This document shows, piece after piece, positions 57,234 through 64,000 of a stretch of 64,000 bases of DNA (position 1 is its first letter; each line of letters starts with the position of its first letter). The notes under the pieces were generated by a model. It was not told where the DNA came from. It made no database searches and worked only from the letters and a program-made list of their open reading frames with translations. Position numbers and translations under genes: made by a program. The DNA is from Campylobacter vulpis (lineage in GTDB: Bacteria; Campylobacterota; Campylobacteria; Campylobacterales; Campylobacteraceae). Where the stretch lies: the NCBI RefSeq assembly GCF_014217995.1, contig NZ_CP041617.1, forward strand, positions 682,001 to 746,000. The letters are read 5' to 3'.

Positions 57234-57700
57234 AATATCTTATAAGCTTAATTTGCGTTTTGTTTTTGTGTGCGTGTGCGGCAAAAAGTGAGAGTAAAAA
57301 AGCCCAAAGTATGCAGGTTTTTATCTCTTCATCTAGCTTTAAGATTAACGAAACGGGCTTTTTAAAGCGTGAAAACTCCGCCCTTTCTTTAGAGCTTTAT
57401 AAATTTGCCAAGCCCTTTTTTAAGCTTAATCTTAAAGAAAAAATTTGTCTTAATGGCGTTTGTTATGCCAAAAAAGAATTTAATCAAAAATACCTAAAAA
57501 ATGCCTATTATGAGGACTTTTTACGCCATATTTTAGAGGCAAAGCCTCTTTTTGAGGGCGAGAATTTAGAAAAAACGCCTTGCGGTTTTAGCCAAAAATT
57601 ACGCCGTAAAGATAGCGTCATATTTTATGAAGTGTGTGATGAAAAACTGCGTTTTAAAGATGAAATTTCAGGGCTTAGGATAATGATTAGCCGTTTTTAG
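57230..57700 (+). CDS. lipoprotein of unknown function
   Basis: A 156-residue protein with a lipoprotein signal [16 protein letters not shown] (lipobox LCAC, Cys16). The mature part has several cysteines ([22 protein letters not shown]) that could form disulphides. I recall lipoprotein genes at this place in C. jejuni (Cj0375/0376). No function recognised. It overlaps yajQ by four bases. Confidence 0.75.
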   Translation: MKYLISLICVLFLCACAAKSESKKAQSMQVFISSSSFKINETGFLKRENSALSLELYKFAKPFFKLNLKEKICLNGVCYAKKEFNQKYLKNAYYEDFLRHILEAKPLFEGENLEKTPCGFSQKLRRKDSVIFYEVCDEKLRFKDEISGLRIMISRF

Positions 57701-57708
57701 GGGAAATA

Positions 57709-59424
57709 ATGCTTGAACTTAAAGAATTTTTAAATGAGCCTAAAATTGAAAAAAGCAAGCTTTATCAAAGACTTCAATGCTCTAAAAATGAAGCCTTGAT
57801 TTTGAAAGAGCTTTGTAAAAGCTATGTTTGTGCCAGTGCCTCCGTGAGTGCCTTTAGCTTACTTGCTGGACTTTTTGGGGAGAAAGATTATGCTTATTTG
57901 GATTATTTAGAGGATTTAAAAGGCTTGATTAAACGCGGTTTTGTAACGAGTGGTTTAGGTTTTTTTAAAAACATAGACTCAAATAAATTAAGCAATTCTA
58001 AGCTAGTCTTACTCCAAAGCGAACTAAGCCTTAGTCAGTATTTTTTAGACTTTTTAGACAGCAAGAGTTTATTTAAAGTGCCTAAAAGTAAGGCTTATGG
58101 GGCTTATTTGGAGTATTTAAAGGACGAGTTTTTACGCATAGAGCTTTATGAAAGGCTTTCCTTTGCGAGGCGTAGCGAGTATTATGCCGTGCTTAAAAGC
58201 CACATTAAAGAATTTGAAAAGTATATTAAAGAGTGCTTGAAACTTAGCAAATTTCATAATGTATTAAATGCTATTTTTAAAGAATACGCCCTAAACGCTA
58301 AAGAGCAAATTCTCTTCCTAGCACTTTTAAAGGAAGAATACGCCCTAAGCCACGAAAACTCAAGCACCAGAGAGCAAAACGCTTTGCTAAATTTGATTAG
58401 CGAAAATGAGCTTGAACTGCGTCAAAATAAAAAGCTTTTAGAAGATGATTCTAAGCTTTTGAGTAGTTTTTTAGTGGAGTATGATGAGTATTTAAACGCT
58501 TTTGGTGAGCTTTCTAAGAGTTTTTTTATCAGTGATGAGATTTTAGAAAGAGTGATTAATTCCCCCACTAAACAAAGCCAAATCAAACTTGAAAGCCTTG
58601 TCAAAGAGCAAGAAATTTTCGAACTCATCGAGCCAAATATCGACATCAATGACATCATCATACCTGAAAATACCAAAGAACTTTTAAGCAATATCCTAAA
58701 ACAAAAAGATAAAAAAGTCCTTGAAAGGCTTAGTTTATGGGGGATTAAAACTTCTAAAAATATCGAAGCAAAGATCATTTTCTACGGACCTCCTGGCACA
58801 GGTAAAACGATGTCAGCATTTGGCGTGGCTAAGGCTATGAAAAAGGCGGTTTTAAGCTTTGATTGCTCTAAGATTTTAAGCAAATGGGTAGGCGAGAGTG
58901 AGCAAAATGTGCGGAAAATTTTTGACACTTACAAAAAAATAGCCAATTCTTGTAAGCAAAGCCCCATTTTACTGCTAAATGAGGCAGACCAGTTTTTAAG
59001 CACACGCATAGAGGGAGGTAGCGGAAGCGATAAAATGCACAATCAAATGCAAAATATCTTCCTAGAGCAAATCGAGCGTTTTAGTGGGGTTTTAATCGCC
59101 ACGACCAATTTTTTAGAAAGCCTTGATAGTGCCTTTTCTAGGCGTTTTGATTTAAAGATTGAGTTTAAAAAGCCCGATTTTAAGGACAGGCTTAAGATGT
59201 GGGAGAAATTTTTGCCTCAAAATGCGGATTTTGAAGAGGCTTTTGAGCTTGAAACTCTAGCTAAATATGAGCTAAGCGGCGCACAAATTCTTATGGTTGT
59301 GAAAAACACAGCCCTAAAAACAGCCATTTCAAAGGACGGCATTTTTACGATGAGGGCTTTTTTAGAAAGCATACAAAAGGAGCTTGAGGGAAGTTTTGAT
59401 AAGCATAAAATCGTAGGATTTTAG
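57709..59424 (+). CDS. AAA+ ATPase
   Basis: 571 residues. The first 350 are helical with no motif I recognise. The C-terminal AAA+ domain has FYGPPGTGKTMSAFGVAKAM (about 360-380), KWVGESEQNVRKIF, and Walker B LLLNEADQFL, in which Asn replaces the usual Asp. LIATTNFLESLDSAFSRRFDLKIEF holds sensor 1 and the Arg finger. The target is unknown; I recall the C. jejuni equivalent as Cj0377. A 126-base gap follows before the autotransporter. Confidence 0.85.
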   Translation: MLELKEFLNEPKIEKSKLYQRLQCSKNEALILKELCKSYVCASASVSAFSLLAGLFGEKDYAYLDYLEDLKGLIKRGFVTSGLGFFKNIDSNKLSNSKLVLLQSELSLSQYFLDFLDSKSLFKVPKSKAYGAYLEYLKDEFLRIELYERLSFARRSEYYAVLKSHIKEFEKYIKECLKLSKFHNVLNAIFKEYALNAKEQILFLALLKEEYALSHENSSTREQNALLNLISENELELRQNKKLLEDDSKLLSSFLVEYDEYLNAFGELSKSFFISDEILERVINSPTKQSQIKLESLVKEQEIFELIEPNIDINDIIIPENTKELLSNILKQKDKKVLERLSLWGIKTSKNIEAKIIFYGPPGTGKTMSAFGVAKAMKKAVLSFDCSKILSKWVGESEQNVRKIFDTYKKIANSCKQSPILLLNEADQFLSTRIEGGSGSDKMHNQMQNIFLEQIERFSGVLIATTNFLESLDSAFSRRFDLKIEFKKPDFKDRLKMWEKFLPQNADFEEAFELETLAKYELSGAQILMVVKNTALKTAISKDGIFTMRAFLESIQKELEGSFDKHKIVGF

Positions 59425-59454
59425 TTTTAAAACCCCCATTTATCCACATTTCAC

Positions 59455-59467
59455 AAAAAAAAAAAAA
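59455..59467 (+). repeat. A13 homopolymer upstream of the autotransporter promoter
   Basis: Thirteen A lie about 42 bases upstream of the autotransporter -10 element. It could bend DNA as an UP-like element or vary in length. There is no direct evidence for a role. Confidence 0.5.
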
Positions 59468-59508
59468 CGATTTTTTGAATTTCTCTTTACTTTTTGTTAA
59501 TTTTTCTT

Positions 59509-59514
59509 TATAAT
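59509..59514 (+). promoter_or_regulatory. -10 element of the autotransporter gene
   Basis: TATAAT at 59509-59514 (context TTTCTTTATAATTG) lies 36 bases before the ATG at 59551, with AAAGG as the ribosome site. T-rich DNA precedes it. Confidence 0.65.
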
Positions 59515-59550
59515 TGCGATTATTTTTATCTTAATTACGAAAGGTCTATA

Positions 59551-62533
59551 ATGCAAAAACATCTTATCAACTCTCTTGCGGGGGGGGGGGGGGGGTAACT
59601 CACAGAGTTCTAAAAAGCCTCTTTTATCACTCGCCTGTATCTTTGCACTAGCCTGTTATAGTCAAGCGGACTGGGTTATTAATACTAGTGATACAGCAAA
59701 TACAACAAATAGCATAGACGCCACAATCTCCAACAATATCACTTTAAATAATAAAAATTCAGCAGTTTATACCACCACTAGCGGAAGCGGTCAAATGGGA
59801 AGTTTAACCATAAATGACGGCGTTACCATTTCATCAAATAAAAATGACGGCAAAGGCATTATTATCAATGGCGGAACTCAAGTCAATAATATCACCAATA
59901 ATGGAACGATTAACGCACACGGACAAGGGATTGAAGTAAATAGAAATGCCAGAGTTGAAACCATTACTATAGGAGCTACTGGAATTCTAAGCTCTACAAA
60001 TAGAAGGGCCATTATAGTCAATACAGGTGGGCAAGTTAATCATATTGATGTGCAAGGCAGTATCACTGGCGGAAGAGGAGTTTTTAATAGTGGAACCATA
60101 GGGGTGAATGGGACGGGGACAAGTAGCCCTAATGGCATTAAAGTAACAGGTAGTATTATGTCAAGTGATAATAGTGCAGCAGCCATAGAAAATCACGGCA
60201 CTATCAATGGAGGCATTGACATAGAAAGTGGGACTTTGACGGGGGGTAGAAATGCAACGCAGTGGAGGTCTTATTATATCAGTGTGTATAATCACAAAAT
60301 GCTTAATGGAAGCATAAAAGTTGGTGAAAACGCTACCTTAATGGGTGGAATTGCAAATGCAAATCCATATGGTCAAAATGGCGTAGCAGTGCTAAATGGT
60401 AATATCGAAGTCGCCGGGAAAATTTATACCGATAGAGCCTCTCAATATGATATTTTTAATATTTTTGCTACGATTAATGGAGATATTATCATAAAAGACA
60501 CTGCTACCTTAAGTAATGGTATATGGAACCAAGGCGTTATAAATGGCAAAATAGAAGTTGATGGAACTATCAATACTCAAGGTGGGCACAGTGGAGTTTA
60601 TAATCTAAATAACTCCACCGTAAGCCAAGGTATAGTTATAAAAGAAAATGCCAAGATAAAAACAAAAGTTACCAACCGAGGCACAATCAGTGCAAACGGC
60701 ATAGAAGTCAAAGGACAAGTCGGCGGTGCCGTAGATAACCAAGGCGGCACTATCACAGGCGATGTTAAGATTGAAAGCACAGGAAAGGTTGGAGGCGGTA
60801 TCCATAACTCAGGCACTATCAATGGTAAAATAGAAAATCAAGGAAAAGATGCCGTTAATATTAACAATAATCAAAGAGGTAATGTTACAGGTGGCATCAC
60901 AAACCACGGCACAGCTACCATTAACAACCGAGGCACAACCACAAATATCACAAATCAAACAGGTGCAAATGCCACTATCACAAATACAGGAACAGTAAGT
61001 CAGCAAATCACAAACCACGGCACAGCAAAAATCAACAATCAAGGCAAAATTCAAAGTGGTATCATCAATGATGGTGGAACTTTAACCGTTATCAATGACT
61101 TTAGAAGAGATGAAAACGCAGCAGATGGTTATCACACCATAGGAGAGATAGGTAAAACAGCAAGTGGTGTCCATATAGAAAATAAGGGTGGAGGCAAACT
61201 TCACATTAATGCTTGGTATTTTAATAAAGAAGATTACGCCACAGCTGAAGAAAGAAAAGCAAATGCCCTACTAGTAGATGGAGATTTTGCAAACATAAGC
61301 ATAGGAGATTCCTTTATCAACACAAAGGGCTTAGATGTGGATAAGCTTTATAATTCTTATAGCCTCATCGCAGATAAAGACGGCAATGCCGTAGGAGATA
61401 AGGTCAATAATGGTCAAGGCATAGATGTGAATAAACTGCACTCTGTTTCAGGCATTTATAGCTTTGAAAATTTCGGAGGAGCTGGTCAGTATAGAGCTAA
61501 TATCAACAGAGATGAGCTAAGTGGTAGAACCCTAGCACAATCGATCATTTATTCTCAAAGAGTAAGAAATGTCAATCTCTCAAGGATACTAAGAGAAGCC
61601 ACCACTCAAGTCTTTGTTTCAGGTAAAGAAAGTGAAGTTAATGCTAATGGTAAAAGCTTAAGCCAACTAGAACAACTCCACACCAATCACAGAGATGAGA
61701 ATACAAAAAATCATACCTTTGTGATTCCTTACTATCAAAACTTTAGTGCAGACTTAGGAAGTCATACGGGGAAATTAAAATCAAATTCCTCTGGTATGCT
61801 TATCGCTACGCAAAGAGAATTACCAAATGATTATGGAGTCTTTGGAGTATATGCAGGCTTTGAAAATGCTGACCAAAAGGTCGCAGGTCAAAGAATAGAA
61901 ATGGACGGGAATTCTTACTATGCAGGTTTAACTTATAATCATAGCTTTTATGAAGATGATTTAACAACTTATTTTATGAATCTTACTACTAAGCTTGACT
62001 ATATAGAAAGAGATGTAGAAAAAACTTATCGTGGTTATATAGGCTCTGCTAGTTCTACTGCAAAGGTATTTGGATATGGGGCAAATGCTAGAGTAGGGTT
62101 AAGCCATTATCTTCACAATGATGCGAAAATCACTCCTCAAATAGGCTTTAACTATCTAGGTATGCATAATAAGCCTTTTACTCTTAATCACTTAGGAGGC
62201 ACAAGAGAGCATTATCTAGCACAAAGTTTTAATTTCATCGATGCAGTTGCGACAATCAAATATGAAACGCCTTGGATTAATCGTTTTAAAACAGCTGTGG
62301 CACTAGGAACAATCTTTAATGTCTATAAGGACGCAAAAGGAACCTTACACCTTGATAGCAATGTCTTAAATGCTGAACTTGACATCGCTAGGCTTTATGG
62401 AGTGGTGCAAGGGGGAGTTTCGTATGACTTGACTAAGGATTCTGATATTTCTTTAGGATATAGTGGAATTTTCTCTTCAGCTAATACTATAAGATCTCAC
62501 GCCCTTATGTTTAGATATGCTTGGTGGTGGTGA
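59551..62533 (+). CDS. type V autotransporter, phase-variable, OFF
   Basis: The ATG at 59551 (MQKHLINSLA) leads into a G16 tract and then stops at TAA 59596-59598 after 15 codons. One base away, the frame is open from about 59576 to 62533, encoding LLSLACIFALACYSQA (signal end), a beta-helix-like passenger (about 35-650) of many NHGTING and NQGG repeats, and a C-terminal autotransporter barrel (about 690-993) ending FRYAWWW. With 15 G the whole is about 993 residues. A TTG start at 59576 would skip the tract's frame problem but lacks the signal's basic start. Likely an adhesin-like surface protein; family by pattern only. Confidence 0.88.
59580..59595 (+). repeat. G16 contingency tract in the autotransporter start
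   Basis: Sixteen G directly after codon 9 (Leu) of the ATG-started frame. Sixteen gives a stop at once; a count of 15, 12 or 18 joins the ATG to the long frame. It is ON/OFF by slipped-strand mispairing. Confidence 0.95.
60896..61026 (+). repeat. 20-base direct repeats within the passenger domain
   Basis: An identical 20-base unit occurs at 60896-60915 and 61007-61026, 111 bases (37 codons) apart, encoding ITNHGTA both times. It is the clearest of many imperfect repeats in the beta-helix coding region. Confidence 0.85.
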
Positions 62534-62548
62534 GAGTTTAACTACTAT

Positions 62549-62574
62549 GTGAGCCTATGGGCTCACGCTTTTGG
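62549..62574 (+). terminator. terminator after the autotransporter
   Basis: GTGAGCC (62549-62555) and GGCTCAC (62560-62566) form a perfect seven-pair stem with a four-base loop, followed by GCTTTTGGTTT. This is a typical intrinsic terminator. Confidence 0.85.
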
Positions 62575-62614
62575 TTTATAAATATTTTTTAAACGACTTT
62601 AATTTTACTTATGC

Positions 62615-62620
62615 TATAAT
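62615..62620 (+). promoter_or_regulatory. -10 element of the SMR pair
   Basis: TATAAT at 62615-62620 (context TTATGCTATAAT) lies 29 bases before the ATG of the first SMR gene, with TTAAGGAGAG as ribosome site. Confidence 0.65.
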
Positions 62621-62649
62621 CTTGCTTTTGCAAATTTAAGGAGAGACTT

Positions 62650-62991
62650 ATGCTAAAAGCATGGATTTTTCTAATGCTTGCTATTGTGTGTGAGGTTTTT
62701 GGCGTTTCTGTGATGAATTATTCGCAGGAGGGTAAGCAAATTTTCGTTTATGGCTTTATGTTTGCTATGATAGGGGTGGCGTATTATTTTATGTCTCTTT
62801 CTATACGCACGATTAGCGTAGGCGTGGCGTATGCCATTTGGGAAATTGTGGGGCTTAGCTTGATAACCCTTATCGCCGTTTTTATCTTTGGCACTTCTTT
62901 AAAAACACAAGAATACATAGGCTTGGCACTTGCTATTGTGGGCATTGTGCTTGTAAATTTGGGGGAGAAACACGAGGCTAAAGATGTTTAA
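62650..62991 (+). CDS. SMR-family efflux subunit 1
   Basis: A 113-residue four-helix small multidrug resistance protein. The essential membrane glutamate is Glu15 (AIVCEVFGVSVM), and AYAIWEIVGL and the C-terminal LAIVGIVLVNLGE match the family. It overlaps a second SMR gene by eight bases, so the two probably form a heteromeric exporter like those known for other paired SMRs. The substrate is unknown (quaternary ammonium or guanidinium-like). I recall a similar pair in C. jejuni (Cj0309c-Cj0310c). Confidence 0.9.
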   Translation: MLKAWIFLMLAIVCEVFGVSVMNYSQEGKQIFVYGFMFAMIGVAYYFMSLSIRTISVGVAYAIWEIVGLSLITLIAVFIFGTSLKTQEYIGLALAIVGIVLVNLGEKHEAKDV

Positions 62992-63304
62992 TATCTATTT
63001 ACTTTATGTCGTTTTAGCCGCACTTTTAGACATCGTGGCTAATCTCGCTTTAAATAAGTCTAATGGCTTTAGGAATCTTAAATGGGGCATTGTGTCCGTT
63101 TTGCTCGTGTGGCTTGCCTTTTATCTCCTTGCCTTAAGTTTAGAGGGTATGAAACTAGCTGTCGCTTACACGCTTTGGGGAAGTATAGGAATTTTAGGCA
63201 CGACTTTGGGGGGGTGGTATTTTTTTAAGCAGAAATTAAAGCCTATCGGCTGGGTGGGGATTTTTATCATCATTATCGCAGTAATAACGCTTAAGACGGC
63301 TTAA
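62984..63304 (+). CDS. SMR-family efflux subunit 2
   Basis: A 106-residue four-helix SMR protein. The position of the essential Glu is taken by Asp (AALLDIVANLALNKS, Asp16), which is unusual, and AYTLWGSIGILGTTLGGWYFF is the loop 3 region. It likely works only with subunit 1. Its stop overlaps the queA stop on the other strand within TTAA (63301-63304). Confidence 0.88.
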   Translation: MFNIYLLYVVLAALLDIVANLALNKSNGFRNLKWGIVSVLLVWLAFYLLALSLEGMKLAVAYTLWGSIGILGTTLGGWYFFKQKLKPIGWVGIFIIIIAVITLKTA

Positions 63305-64000
63305 AGAATTAACATCGCATCGCCGTAAGAATAAAAGCGGTATTCTAACGCAACCGCCTCTTTATAGAGTGCTAGAGTCTTTTCACGCCCTATAAAAGAG
63401 GATACAAGCATTATAAGTGTGGATTTTGGTAAGTGGAAATTTGTTAGGAGAAAATTTTGCCTTAAAGGCTTATTAAAAGGGTGTAAAAATAAATCACACG
63501 CCCCACTACAAAGCCCCGTCCTAGCATAATACTCAATGCTTCTAGTCGCAGTCGTTCCTACGCCTAAAATTGCTTTTTTGCTGTCGATACACGCTTTTGC
63601 AGCCTCATTGATGTGAAAAAATTCGCTGTGCATTTGATGCTCTCTTAGGTCTTCGCATTCTACGCTTTTAAAAGTTCCTGCGCCTATGTGTAGGGTGATA
63701 GTGTAAATTTCGTGGCGTTTTTTAAGGCTCTCTAACATAGCCTTACTAAAATGCAAACTCGCCGTAGGGGCTGCCACAGCACCTAAATTTTTAGCAAAAA
63801 TGCTTTGATAGTCCTGCGTGTCTTTAAGCGTGTCGGCTCTTTTGATATAGGGCGGTAGGGGGATATGCCCTATCTTTTCTAAAAGGGCGTAAAGCTTAGG
63901 GGTGTTAAGTAAATTTTCATCTTGTTTAAAGCAAACTTTGCGTAAGCCGTCCGCATAAAGCTCTAAAATTTCAGCACTCAAGCCCTCTTTAAAATGTAAA
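63301..64000 (-). CDS. queA: S-adenosylmethionine:tRNA ribosyltransferase-isomerase (partial)
   Basis: The C-terminal 232 or so residues of QueA, which makes epoxyqueuosine in tRNA. LPPYIKRADTLKDTQDYQSIFAKNLGAVAAPTASLHFS, TLHIGAGTFKSVECEDLREHQMHSEFFHI, VGTTATRSIEYYA and NFHLPKSTLIMLVSSF are diagnostic. The frame is open to the window edge (LHFKEGLSAEILEL), so the start is beyond 64000. An internal TTG at 63981 is not the start. Confidence 0.96.
   Translation of the reverse strand, partial: LHFKEGLSAEILELYADGLRKVCFKQDENLLNTPKLYALLEKIGHIPLPPYIKRADTLKDTQDYQSIFAKNLGAVAAPTASLHFSKAMLESLKKRHEIYTITLHIGAGTFKSVECEDLREHQMHSEFFHINEAAKACIDSKKAILGVGTTATRSIEYYARTGLCSGACDLFLHPFNKPLRQNFLLTNFHLPKSTLIMLVSSFIGREKTLALYKEAVALEYRFYSYGDAMLIL

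Noticed and set aside
59580-61026. CRISPR-like array from the repeats in the 59.5-61 kb region
   Set aside because: Repeats are imperfect, coding and in-frame, with no regular spacers and no cas genes.
60598-61054. Minus-strand open frames in the autotransporter passenger
   Set aside because: They arise from the repetitive Asn/Gly/Thr codons read backwards and have no start signals.

Overview
The window is a Campylobacter chromosome segment. It is AT-rich and tightly packed, with many overlapping stop/start codons. Most promoters are a TATAAT-like -10 without a clear -35. Gene order matches blocks I recall from C. jejuni NCTC 11168: Cj0699-Cj0717 (glnA to an ArsC-like gene), Cj1097-Cj1108 (sstT to clpA), Cj1053-Cj1052 (a membrane protein and mutS2), Cj0965-Cj0954 (a thioesterase to a J-domain protein) and Cj0373-Cj0377. 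The blocks are joined in a different order, so this is a related thermotolerant species rather than C. jejuni itself. A C. upsaliensis/helveticus-like genome is possible, but I cannot prove the species.

Layout: 0-4 kb holds groES-groEL behind a CIRCE-like operator, then thiH and a tenI-like gene. 4-18 kb holds glnA (minus strand), then a long plus-strand run: cheZ, a U32 peptidase-family gene, purE, glyQ, NIF3, zinc-ribbon, waaA, a pseudouridine synthase, ffh, rpsP-khpA-rimM-trmD-rplS, a class II DAHP synthase and an ArsC-like gene, ending at tRNA-Asn. 18.5-25.2 kb looks accessory or rearranged: a secreted phytase-like esterase with a GlpQ phosphodiesterase, hydrogenase maturation genes split into divergent hypBCD and hypEA, and a truncated haemoglobin. 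25-41.6 kb runs from sstT to mutS2, interrupted by a YeiH-type permease and an unrecognised minus-strand gene with vWA-like features. 41.7-45.4 kb is a self-contained sialylation cassette (sialyltransferase-neuB-neuC-neuA, minus strand). 45.5-59.4 kb is housekeeping: thioesterase, three minus-strand genes, rpmH-rnpA-yidD-yidC-jag-mnmE, purL, a J-domain protein, a dehydrogenase, YajQ, a lipoprotein and an AAA+ ATPase. 59.5-64 kb has a surface autotransporter, a paired SMR exporter and the end of queA.

The most interesting content is surface variation. The CstII-like sialyltransferase carries a C12 tract (G12 on the plus strand) that puts it out of frame. Removing one base restores exactly 291 codons, and the restored stop overlaps the neuB start as TAATG. 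A T15 tract fills the spacer of its predicted promoter. The autotransporter carries a G16 tract that stops translation after 15 codons; G15 would restore a protein of about 993 residues. As sequenced, both genes are OFF, so host-like sialylation and an adhesin-like surface protein are both probably under slipped-strand switching.
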